A stretch of 5,420 nucleotides of DNA from CAZUSC01 sp964622915 (GCA_964622915.1 CAZUSC010000058.1:1-5420); one strand, 5' to 3'; shown: positions 1 to 5,104, counted from the first letter of the stretch. Notes: a model not told the origin generated them from the letters alone. Numbers and translations are program-made.

Positions 1-264
1 GGCTAAATGAATGCCATTTTTTTCTAATTCGGATTCCATGTATTGATGCAAAACGTGCATGGCTTCTTCTGTATACATACCCTGCGCGATCGCTGTCTGA
101 TTAGTAATGATCACTAAAGCAAAGCCAGCTTTCTGGAATGATTGCAGGCCTTCGATCGCTCCCAGCGCCCACTCCCAGTCCTCTATTTTGTGCACGTAAC
201 CGCGATCAACGTTGATTGTGCCATCACGATCTAGGAAAGCCACTTTTTTTCCTGGACTAGTCAT
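1..264 (-). CDS. gmhB: D-glycero-beta-D-manno-heptose 1,7-bisphosphate 7-phosphatase (GmhB), N-terminal part; runs off the left edge
   Basis: Cytoplasmic HAD-superfamily phosphatase that removes the 7-phosphate from heptose 1,7-bisphosphate, the step after the kinase encoded just upstream. Eighty-eight codons are visible, the protein starting MTSPGKKVAFLDRDGTIN. HAD motif I is FLDRDGT, with nucleophile Asp12 and acid/base Asp14; the GYVHK stretch (22-26) is typical of GmhB; motif II is IITNQ with Thr54. The loop after it reads TAIAQG where most GmhB proteins have SGIARG, a mild oddity. The catalytic C-terminal half and the zinc-binding cysteines would lie off the window. The ATG at 264 is the only good start, since an in-frame TGA lies five codons upstream. 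It overlaps the kinase stop codon by 8 bases (ATGACTAG) and has no Shine-Dalgarno, so translational coupling is likely. The generic HAD fold is certain and the GmhB assignment is strongly supported by context. Confidence 0.92.
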   Translation of the reverse strand, partial: MTSPGKKVAFLDRDGTINVDRGYVHKIEDWEWALGAIEGLQSFQKAGFALVIITNQTAIAQGMYTEEAMHVLHQYMESELEKNGIHLA

Positions 265-1249
265 GATGATGCGAAATCATGCCTTGAATATCAGCGGTAG
301 TAAGACCCACACTGCCAATTTTGCCAACGACGAAAGCACCGCCAGCATTCGCCAGCTCCGCCGCTTCCTGATGAGTTGCCCCGACTAAACGTGCCAGTAG
401 CAAAACAGCCGCCGATGTATCACCCGCGCCGGATGGATCAAAAACTTCTACTTTATGGGCCTGCGCTACATGAACTTTAGTGCCATCTTTAGCCAAGACA
501 TAAATACCGCCAGCGCTTAGCGTCAGATAAACATCGCAATCTAACTTGTCGCGCAGGCCGGCCGCTAACTCTTCCGGCTGCTTGCCGCCCGACTCATGTT
601 GATTAAAGCCCAAAATTTCATGCGCCTCTTTGCGGTTGGGCGAAATAAAATCCACTCCCTTAAAAAAGCTGGCGCGTGACGGCTTGATATCAGCTCCCAC
701 CAGCACTTTATTTTTTTGCCGCACTTTCATTATGGCCGCCGCCACGTTGCGCGTAACAGTGCCTTTGGCATAATCGGAAACTAAAATCGCATCGATACCT
801 TTCTCGGCTTCGTCCTCTAGGGCCGCTATTAATTCATCTTCTACGGCGGAGGAAATATTATCAGTCTTTTCGTAATCAACCCGTAGCAATTGCTGGCTGC
901 CGACAATGTGCCGGATTTTACGAATAGTCGGCCGGGAAAGGTCGCGAATACAAATAGCTTGATATCCTTCCTCACTAGCGAGCTGCTGCAAACGATCGGC
1001 CCAAATGTCGCTGCCGGTTGCGCCAATTAAAACAGTTGTTGCTCCCAGCATGGCTAAATTCTTGGCCGTGTTCCCTGCCCCGCCAGTGGCTTCTTTTTCT
1101 TCTTGGGCGGCGAGTATGGGGACAGGCGCCTCCGGGTTTAGCCGTTCTACTTTGCCATAGACATAATGATCTAGCACAATATCGCCGATCACCAGCACGC
1201 GGCGATTTTTAAAATGGTCCAGTATTTCCTTGGCTTTTTTATCGTTCAT
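257..1249 (-). CDS. rfaE1: D-glycero-beta-D-manno-heptose-7-phosphate kinase (stand-alone kinase domain, RfaE1/HldA type)
   Basis: PfkB/ribokinase-family enzyme that phosphorylates heptose 7-phosphate at C1 using ATP, giving the 1,7-bisphosphate. Residues 17-45 (VLVIGDIVLDHYVYGKVERL and the following NPEAPVPIL) are the RfaE-type N-terminus. GGAGNTAKNLAMLGA (56-70) is PfkB signature 1. PTIRKIRHI and QQLLRVDYE (107-127) match the family's PTTTKTR...QQLLRVD stretch. SDYAKG is at 158-163. The signature 2 motif DPSGAGDTSAA (271-281) carries the anion-hole glycines and catalytic base Asp277. At 330 residues it is only the kinase half; the C-terminal nucleotidylyltransferase domain of bifunctional HldE is absent, so a separate hldC/rfaE2 is expected elsewhere. 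The start lies 11 bases after the gmhA stop, with only a weak AGAAG preceding it. The family excludes the GHMP kinase HddA of the GDP-heptose route, pointing to ADP-heptose. Confidence 0.95.
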   Translation of the reverse strand: MNDKKAKEILDHFKNRRVLVIGDIVLDHYVYGKVERLNPEAPVPILAAQEEKEATGGAGNTAKNLAMLGATTVLIGATGSDIWADRLQQLASEEGYQAICIRDLSRPTIRKIRHIVGSQQLLRVDYEKTDNISSAVEDELIAALEDEAEKGIDAILVSDYAKGTVTRNVAAAIMKVRQKNKVLVGADIKPSRASFFKGVDFISPNRKEAHEILGFNQHESGGKQPEELAAGLRDKLDCDVYLTLSAGGIYVLAKDGTKVHVAQAHKVEVFDPSGAGDTSAAVLLLARLVGATHQEAAELANAGGAFVVGKIGSVGLTTADIQGMISHHHD

Positions 1250-1260
1250 ATTAATTTCTT

Positions 1261-1866
1261 CTAGGTTTGTTCGCTGAAGTTTTTAGGTAAGGCAGCTGGG
1301 TCTTCCAATATTTCACACAATAAATGGATGGCGTGCAAGTGCAACTCTTGAATGCGCGCCGTCTCTTTGGCGGGAGCCGCAATAACAAAATCCGCAACTT
1401 TCTTAAGTTCGCCCGCTAGCCCGGTCATCGCAATTACCGTCATACCATGTTCACGCGCGGTTTTGGCCGCCGCTAATATATTGGCGGAATTACCGGAAGT
1501 CGACAGCGCAATGAACACATCCCCTTCACGTCCTAAGGCCGCAATCTGCCGGCTAAAAATCTGCTCAAAGCCAAAATCGTTGCCAATGCACGTTAAAACG
1601 GCTCCATCGGCCGTTAGAGCCATTAGGGGATACGGCGGCCGATTGGATTTATATCGTCCAAGCATCTCATCGGATAAATGCTGGGCCTGGGCGGCCGAGC
1701 CGCCATTACCGGCGACGTACGCTTTTTTGCCATTGTAAAAAGCGGCGCTAACGTGCTCGGCCACCGCAAAAATCTGGGCATGAAAATCCTTTAATCCACT
1801 CAATGATTTCTGCAGCTGCCTGCTTTGCTTTTCCATTAACGCTTGGATTTTTTTCTTCTGGTCCAT
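1261..1866 (-). CDS. gmhA: phosphoheptose isomerase GmhA (sedoheptulose 7-phosphate isomerase)
   Basis: First enzyme of heptose synthesis; converts sedoheptulose 7-phosphate to D-glycero-D-manno-heptose 7-phosphate in the cytoplasm, normally as a tetramer. The 201-residue protein is a single SIS domain of normal GmhA length. AGNGGSAAQAQHLSDEMLGR (52-71) holds the phosphate-binding loop plus His63 and Glu67; LSTSGNS (121-127) is the second phosphate loop; IQELHLHAIH (172-181) gives Gln173 and His181. These four residues occupy the positions of the metal/catalytic set His61, Glu65, Gln172, His180 of E. coli GmhA, which argues for an active isomerase over the DnaA-binding paralogue DiaA. The neighbouring kinase and phosphatase genes confirm the pathway. 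The start has at most a weak GAGAT upstream; the preceding 48-bp gap is almost filled by a heptamer repeat array. Confidence 0.96.
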   Translation of the reverse strand: MDQKKKIQALMEKQSRQLQKSLSGLKDFHAQIFAVAEHVSAAFYNGKKAYVAGNGGSAAQAQHLSDEMLGRYKSNRPPYPLMALTADGAVLTCIGNDFGFEQIFSRQIAALGREGDVFIALSTSGNSANILAAAKTAREHGMTVIAMTGLAGELKKVADFVIAAPAKETARIQELHLHAIHLLCEILEDPAALPKNFSEQT

Positions 1867-1877
1867 GGTTTTAATCT

Positions 1878-1919
1878 CGTTACTGGTTACTCGTTACTCG
1901 TTACTGGTTACTGATTACT
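1878..1919 (+). repeat. heptanucleotide tandem array, six units of the type (C/G)GTTACT
   Basis: Six consecutive 7-bp units on the plus strand: CGTTACT, GGTTACT, CGTTACT, CGTTACT, GGTTACT, GATTACT, then a decayed GGTTATG. The array fills the gap between rmlD and gmhA and overlaps the last codons of rmlD: the stop codon (1915-1917) is inside the last full unit, and the two preceding codons lie in the decayed unit. The same unit recurs near 5147-5263. It resembles in design the short tandemly repeated heptamers known from cyanobacteria and other genomes; function is unknown. Confidence 0.92.
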
Positions 1920-2745
1920 GGTTATGCATATAATCGTCAAGAGCGCTCTGCCACGAGCGCATCAAGGGGCCTTTTGTGTTTACCAATACGCTATAGGCAG
2001 GCCGCTTGGCTGGTCGGGGAAATTCCGCCGAGGTGGTTGGTTTTACATCGGCGGTTTGGTCGGAATATTCGAAAATTTTCTGGGCAAAGTCGAACCAAGT
2101 GGCCTGGCCGCTGTTTACAGTGTGATAAATTCCACTCGGGTAGTTCTCTTCAATTAATGTTTTGGTGGCTATCGCCACGTCCTTGGTGTAAGTAGGACTA
2201 CCATGTTGGTCACTAACAACGGACAGCGACGGGGTTTTTTTTGCAAGATCCAGCATTGTCTGAACAAAGTTTTTACCGTTTGGTCCATAAAGCCAGGCCG
2301 AGCGTTGCAAAATAAACTTAGGCTTAATGCCTATCAGGGCCCTCTCGCCGGCAAGCTTTGATTCGCCGTAAACATTTATGGCCGGACCGGGTGAATCACT
2401 TTCCGTATACCCGCCCGCCTTGTCGCCGGGAAAAACATAGTCAGTACTGTAATGAACGAGCAGCGCGTCGATTTCCTTAGCAACTTCCGCTAAATTCTTA
2501 ACTCCGCCCTCATTAACAGAAAATGCCAAATCGCGATTCGTTTCTGCCCCGTCAACATCAGTATAAGCGGCTGCATTAATAACTACTTTTGGCTGCAGCT
2601 CTTTTAAAACCTCCCTGACTTGATCGGCATCTGTTATATCCAGTTCCTCCTTGTCCCACCCAATTGGTTGCCAATCCTCCAGCACTTTTACCAACATGCT
2701 TCCGAGCATTCCTCTGGCGCCCACAATAAGTGTTCTCATGGCCAT
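1915..2745 (-). CDS. rmlD: dTDP-4-dehydrorhamnose reductase RmlD
   Basis: NAD(P)H-dependent SDR that reduces dTDP-4-dehydro-L-rhamnose to dTDP-L-rhamnose, the last step of the pathway. The N-terminal dinucleotide site is GARGMLG (9-15). INAAAYTDVDGAE (56-68) and VNEGG (77-81) are characteristic of RmlD. The active site is STDYVF (100-105) plus YGESK (126-130) with Tyr126 and Lys130. The sequence LQRSAWLYG (146-154) and RPAYSVL (248-254) are further family hallmarks. The 276-residue length is slightly short of the usual 280-300. Two ATGs are possible: 2745 (Met1) and 2739 (Met3). Most RmlD proteins begin right at MRxLxxGAxG, which fits Met3, and an extended -10 box ends only 1 base before Met1 but 7 bases before Met3, so 2739 may be the true, leaderless start. 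The last residues and the stop codon are contributed by a heptamer repeat array. Confidence 0.96.
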   Translation of the reverse strand: MAMRTLIVGARGMLGSMLVKVLEDWQPIGWDKEELDITDADQVREVLKELQPKVVINAAAYTDVDGAETNRDLAFSVNEGGVKNLAEVAKEIDALLVHYSTDYVFPGDKAGGYTESDSPGPAINVYGESKLAGERALIGIKPKFILQRSAWLYGPNGKNFVQTMLDLAKKTPSLSVVSDQHGSPTYTKDVAIATKTLIEENYPSGIYHTVNSGQATWFDFAQKIFEYSDQTADVKPTTSAEFPRPAKRPAYSVLVNTKGPLMRSWQSALDDYMHNQ

Positions 2746-2746
2746 A

Positions 2747-2755
2747 ATTATATCA
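2747..2755 (-). promoter_or_regulatory. extended -10 promoter for rmlD
   Basis: Read on the minus strand this is TGATATAAT, a perfect extended -10 element (TG, one base, TATAAT). No good -35 hexamer is present 16-18 bases upstream, which is usual for extended -10 promoters. Transcription would be expected to start about 7 bases downstream, at or next to the A of the second in-frame ATG (2739), giving a leaderless rmlD mRNA. It would let rmlD and the heptose genes be transcribed independently of rmlC, from which they are separated by the inverted-repeat element. Confidence 0.6.
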
Positions 2756-2769
2756 CGCCTTTGAGGCCA

Positions 2770-2793
2770 ATCTATTCTAATATCTATTCTAAC
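2770..2793. repeat. 12-bp direct tandem duplication upstream of rmlD
   Basis: ATCTATTCTAAT is followed immediately by ATCTATTCTAAC, eleven of twelve bases identical. It lies 15-40 bases upstream of the rmlD -10 box, over the position where a -35 element or activator site would be. It could be a replication-slippage duplication or a pair of protein-binding half sites; the sequence does not decide. Confidence 0.75.
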
Positions 2794-2805
2794 CTAGTGT
2801 TAGAA
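2787..2805. promoter_or_regulatory. 19-bp inverted repeat, possible operator upstream of rmlD
   Basis: TTCTAAC, five bases, GTTAGAA: perfect 7-bp arms giving a dyad typical of dimeric regulator sites. It begins about 35 bases upstream of the rmlD -10 box and overlaps the second copy of the 12-bp tandem repeat. No regulator gene is visible in the window, so a regulatory role is only a suggestion from symmetry and position. Confidence 0.35.
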
Positions 2806-2812
2806 AGAGGTC

Positions 2813-2825
2813 TATATGACATATA
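2813..2825. promoter_or_regulatory. 13-bp AT-rich inverted repeat
   Basis: TATATG-A-CATATA, perfect 6-bp arms around one base, 8 bases beyond the 2787-2805 dyad. It could be a second operator-like site, but AT-rich palindromes of this size arise easily by chance. Confidence 0.25.
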
Positions 2826-2920
2826 ATGCCAATATATAACATATGGCTATGATGAATTCGCACCAGGAAAGCTATAAGGCTCTACTGTGCGGAGCATATA
2901 AAACCGCGCCGCATTAACTA

Positions 2921-3082
2921 AGAGGGTGTTTAATAACCTTTTTCGAGCGGAATTTTTTTAGGTTCGTGCGAAAATAACGACCAGGGAGAAGGCGTATCTG
3001 GAGATACGCCGCCGACGTGAGCGTTATTTGCAGCCGAATCCTGAAGAAATTACGGCCGGAAGGGGGTTATTAAACACCCTCT
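2921..3082. mobile_element. MITE-like inverted-repeat element (about 160 bp, non-autonomous)
   Basis: The ends are perfect 18-bp inverted repeats: AGAGGGTGTTTAATAACC at 2921-2938 and its exact complement at 3065-3082. The interior continues as an imperfect palindrome: AAATAACG near 2972 faces CGTTATTT at 3022-3029, and the centre is the strong hairpin GGCGTATCTGGAGATACGCC (2991-3010). No transposase frame fits inside. If the termini are taken as GAGGG...CCCTC (2922-3081), the flanking triplets are TAA and TGA, both of the form TNA. From memory of ISfinder groupings, GAG termini with TNA targets recall the IS1031 subgroup of IS5, but the triplets are not identical so a target duplication is not proven. 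It interrupts what may once have been a continuous rml gene cluster. An ERIC-like palindromic repeat is the alternative description. Confidence 0.75.
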
Positions 3083-3141
3083 GATACACATTACCCAACC
3101 ACACAACCGTCACCGCGGGGCTTCTAACTCAACGGTTTTTT

Positions 3142-3165
3142 CTTACTTACTATTTTGCTGTTTGA
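3142..3165. repeat. 24-bp dispersed direct repeat, copy 1 (3' end of the epimerase gene)
   Basis: CTTACTTAC, two variable bases (TA here), then TTTTGCTGTTTGA. The same sequence with CC at the variable positions occurs at 4771-4794. It spans the stop codon and last seven codons of the epimerase gene (protein end KQQNSK plus stop). Confidence 0.8.
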
Positions 3166-4096
3166 GCCAATCAATGATGTGATGGGCTCCATCGGCCACC
3201 GATACTTTTGGTTCGTATCCCAATAAATCCTTGGCCTTTTTTGTATTGGCAAAGGTAACTCGCATCTCCCCGGGCGGGGCATCGCGCATCTGTATTTTTG
3301 CTTTGCGCCCCGCCGCTTTTTCTAACGCTGCTATAAACTCCGTTAAGTCTACGGGGTCGCCGCGACCAAGATTGATTATTTCAAACTCGAGGCGCTTATC
3401 AATCGCCGCCGAAATGCCGGCCACAATATCTCCAACGTACGTAAAATCTCTTTGCCGATCTTTGGTTACTGTCAGGGTCTCGCCGTGTAGAATTTGCCGC
3501 GCGAAAATCATCGGCGCCATATCAGGCCGGCCCCAAGGGCCATAGACGCTAAAAAATCTCAGAATGGTAATGGGAATTCCATGCAGCCCATGCCACATCT
3601 CGCAGTAAGTTTCGGCCGCTGCCTTTGAGGCACCATAAGGTGAGTTTGGCCGCAGGGGATAACTAGTCTCCGCAAAGGGCGTCTGCTGGTCGTTGTATAC
3701 GGACGAGCTGCCAGCAAATATTAATTGTGATATATCGTGTTTCTGACACATTTCGAGAACCCGCAGTGTTCCCATAACATTTACCATTGTGTAGCGGTCC
3801 GCCACTTTTAAGCTGACCGCCGGGTTAGCTAAGGCTGCCAGATGAATCACTTTGGCAAATTTTTCTTCCGCAAAGACCGTATCCATAAACGCGACATCTA
3901 AAATGTCACCAGTCAGCAGCCGCGGCCGCTCATCGGCCGAAAAAAGATTTGTTAAACGCTGTTCCTTCAAAGCAACCGGATAAAGCAGCGAATCAAAATT
4001 ATCGAGCAGCACCACGTCGTGGTCTTGATCTAATAAAAGTCGAGCCAAGTGCGAGCCAATAAACCCCGCTCCTCCTGTAATCAATATTTTGCTCAT
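3143..4096 (-). CDS. extended SDR sugar-nucleotide epimerase/dehydratase, probably a UDP-sugar 4-epimerase
   Basis: NAD-dependent extended short-chain dehydrogenase acting on a nucleotide sugar, presumably cytoplasmic. The Rossmann motif GGAGFIG is at 8-14, with Asp32 at the end of beta-2 as in NAD-binding members; HLAALA at 85-90; SSSVY at 130-134; and the catalytic pair is YGASK (154-158), Tyr154 and Lys158. RFFSVYGPWGRPDM (180-193) is very close to the stretch of UDP-glucuronate 4-epimerases, and RDFTYVGDI (216-224) and LGYEPK (292-297) are general to the family. The Asp-Glu pair of dTDP-glucose 4,6-dehydratase (TDEVYG) is replaced by SSSVYN, so this is not a normal RmlB despite its position between rmlC and rmlD. 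Length 317 is ordinary. The ATG lies 4 bases after the rmlC stop codon with no Shine-Dalgarno, so co-transcription and coupling are likely. The substrate (UDP-glucuronate, UDP-glucose/galactose or another sugar) cannot be fixed from sequence. Confidence 0.9.
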   Translation of the reverse strand: MSKILITGGAGFIGSHLARLLLDQDHDVVLLDNFDSLLYPVALKEQRLTNLFSADERPRLLTGDILDVAFMDTVFAEEKFAKVIHLAALANPAVSLKVADRYTMVNVMGTLRVLEMCQKHDISQLIFAGSSSVYNDQQTPFAETSYPLRPNSPYGASKAAAETYCEMWHGLHGIPITILRFFSVYGPWGRPDMAPMIFARQILHGETLTVTKDRQRDFTYVGDIVAGISAAIDKRLEFEIINLGRGDPVDLTEFIAALEKAAGRKAKIQMRDAPPGEMRVTFANTKKAKDLLGYEPKVSVADGAHHIIDWLKQQNSK

Positions 4097-4100
4097 TACT

Positions 4101-4664
4101 TTATTGTTTATCGAAAATAAAATTGTTGTCTGCTTCAGCTAATGCCGGCCATGCTTTATCTTTATCGGAAACGGTCGGGTCCGCAATCGGCCACTTGATA
4201 TCAAGGGCTGGATCATTCCAAAGCACACCTCGCTCATGTTTCAATGAGTACTCTTCTGAACAGTAATAGATTATCTCGGCATTATCGGATAGTACGCAAA
4301 AGCCATGGGCGAAACCAATGGGAATGTATAGTAAATGCTTGTTGACAGCGGACAGGCGAGCGCTAACCCACTTACCAAACGTGGGGGAGCCTCGCCTGAT
4401 GTCGACTGCCACATCAAAAATTTCACCAGCAATTACGCTAACAATTTTTCCCTGTCCGTGGGGGTTCAATTGATAATGTAACCCGCGTAACACATTGGCT
4501 GCGCTTTTAGAATGATTCACCTGTACGATATTGCCCTCAACCCCCTGTTCGAAAAAAACCGATTTTTTGATCACTTCTAAGAAGAATCCACGCTCGTCGG
4601 CGAATATTTCTGGCTCTATTAAGACAATATCCGGGATGTCCTGCGGAGTGAATTTGAACGCCAT
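4101..4664 (-). CDS. rmlC: dTDP-4-dehydrorhamnose 3,5-epimerase RmlC
   Basis: Cofactor-free cupin-fold epimerase that inverts C3 and C5 of dTDP-4-dehydro-6-deoxyglucose, making the substrate of RmlD. Family marks in order: FADERGFFLE (21-30), QVNHSKS (48-54), VLRGLHYQ (58-65) with catalytic His63 and substrate-binding Arg60, GEIFDVAVDIRRGSPTFGKW (80-99), IPIGFAHGF (114-122), and the conserved tyrosines YYC at 133-135. The 187-residue length is normal. The ATG at 4664 agrees with family N-termini (MxFKFT start); no Shine-Dalgarno precedes it. It is followed after 4 bases by the SDR gene and heads the sugar gene cluster, with rmlD about 1.4 kb downstream. Confidence 0.97.
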   Translation of the reverse strand: MAFKFTPQDIPDIVLIEPEIFADERGFFLEVIKKSVFFEQGVEGNIVQVNHSKSAANVLRGLHYQLNPHGQGKIVSVIAGEIFDVAVDIRRGSPTFGKWVSARLSAVNKHLLYIPIGFAHGFCVLSDNAEIIYYCSEEYSLKHERGVLWNDPALDIKWPIADPTVSDKDKAWPALAEADNNFIFDKQ

Positions 4665-4693
4665 GATTATGCAGCTGCAAACTTAACATATTG

Positions 4694-4723
4694 ACAATAC
4701 CGATAAACGAGAGGTTCCGTCAA
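4694..4723 (-). promoter_or_regulatory. possible sigma-70-type promoter for rmlC
   Basis: On the minus strand TTGACG (-35, 4718-4723), an 18-base spacer, then TATTGT (-10, 4694-4699). The -35 is good and the -10 weak (4 of 6). Start would fall about 20-25 bases before the rmlC ATG. A CATAAT one base before the ATG is a further -10-like hexamer but is too close to serve the annotated start. No Shine-Dalgarno is seen in the short leader. Confidence 0.35.
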
Positions 4724-4770
4724 TCTCCGAGGCGGCTGGGATTTCCCTGGGCGGGCGAAGGATCAAGGAG

Positions 4771-4794
4771 CTTACTTACCCTTTTGCTGTTTGA
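4771..4794. repeat. 24-bp dispersed direct repeat, copy 2 (3' end of the small membrane protein gene)
   Basis: CTTACTTAC, CC, TTTTGCTGTTTGA: 22 of 24 bases identical to 3142-3165, in the same orientation and same reading frame relative to a stop codon. It encodes the end KQQKGK plus stop of the membrane protein, against KQQNSK plus stop in the epimerase. Confidence 0.8.
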
Positions 4795-5101
4795 CTAAAA
4801 AGTCGTCCACCCACTCGCGCGCCTTATCTGGTGGCAAAATCTCAACTGGTGCGTCTTCATTGCTACCCAGCTGATTTCTAATTTCTAATTTACTATTTCC
4901 CCGATTAGCCGCTTGGTGCGTCTTAGCGTAACGATCCTCTCCCATTAGGTATACCAGCACGAATAATGTGGCCACGATAACCAAAATTAATATGCTCCAT
5001 TTTTGCTCTTGAGCCTGCGCCAGAGCGAAGCCGGCGCCCGCCCCAATAACAATATAGAGCACCAGTGAAAAACTTGAGATTTTACTTCTGGACATAAGCA
5101 T
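4772..5101 (-). CDS. small two-span membrane protein of unknown function
   Basis: I do not recognise a characterised family. The 109-residue product has a short basic N-terminus (MLMSRSK), a hydrophobic segment at about 11-30 rich in Gly and Ala, a short polar turn (QEQKW), and a second hydrophobic segment at about 36-53, predicting a helical hairpin with both termini probably cytoplasmic. A linker (54-88) leads to a soluble C-terminal tail, PPDKAREWVDDFLVKQQKGK (90-109), which looks amphipathic; similar tails occur, as I recall, in small hypothetical proteins of candidate-phylum bacteria. Residues 70-76 (SKLEIRN) are encoded exactly by three heptamer repeat units. A strong promoter ends 3 bases before the first ATG (5101); the third codon is also ATG (5095) and could be the real start. 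It stands between lepA and the sugar genes as its own transcription unit. Confidence 0.8.
   Translation of the reverse strand: MLMSRSKISSFSLVLYIVIGAGAGFALAQAQEQKWSILILVIVATLFVLVYLMGEDRYAKTHQAANRGNSKLEIRNQLGSNEDAPVEILPPDKAREWVDDFLVKQQKGK
4874..4894. repeat. in-gene heptamer array, ATTTCTA type (three units)
   Basis: ATTTCTA, ATTTCTA, ATTTACT in tandem, followed by a degenerate ATTTCCC to 4901. Three heptamers make 21 bases, exactly seven codons, so the insertion keeps frame and adds SKLEIRN (residues 70-76) to the linker of the membrane protein. Sequence differs from the (C/G)GTTACT arrays elsewhere in the window, apart from the ATTTACT unit. Confidence 0.8.
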
Positions 5102-5104
5102 TCA

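Larger units (their letters stand above)
2746..3142. other. non-coding region of 397 bp between the epimerase gene and rmlD
   Basis: No credible gene on either strand. From the left it holds the rmlD promoter (2747-2755), a 12-bp tandem duplication (2770-2793), two short perfect inverted repeats (2787-2805 and 2813-2825), an AT-rich stretch to about 2845, a stretch without recognisable features to 2920, a large inverted-repeat element (2921-3082), and about 60 bp leading to the stop codon of the epimerase gene. I see no tRNA, known riboswitch or convincing terminator for the upstream rmlC-epimerase transcript. Confidence 0.8.

Noticed and set aside
1352..1738. Long plus-strand open frame of 128 codons inside gmhA
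   Set aside because: It is the antisense shadow of the well-supported gmhA gene and has no protein family features.
2822..2827. TATAAT on the plus strand as a divergent promoter
   Set aside because: No -35 at proper spacing (GTTAGA only) and no gene downstream on the plus strand; AT-rich sequence produces such boxes by chance.
2843..2917. A 24-codon plus-strand open frame starting MAMMNSHQES in the gap between the epimerase and rmlD genes
   Set aside because: Too short, no ribosome site, no similarity I recognise, and all real genes are on the other strand; such a frame is expected by chance.
3105..3141. Possible intrinsic terminator: AACCGT and ACGGTT arms followed by a T run on the plus strand
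   Set aside because: Only 6 bp of stem around a 21-base loop, and the T run is on the plus strand while all genes are transcribed on the minus strand.
3231..3545. Plus-strand open frame of 104 codons inside the SDR gene
   Set aside because: Antisense to strongly conserved SDR motifs, low-complexity composition, no start signal.
4730..4770. Terminator after the small membrane protein gene
   Set aside because: Only GGGAAATCCC (3-bp stem) can pair locally and no U-run follows on the minus strand.
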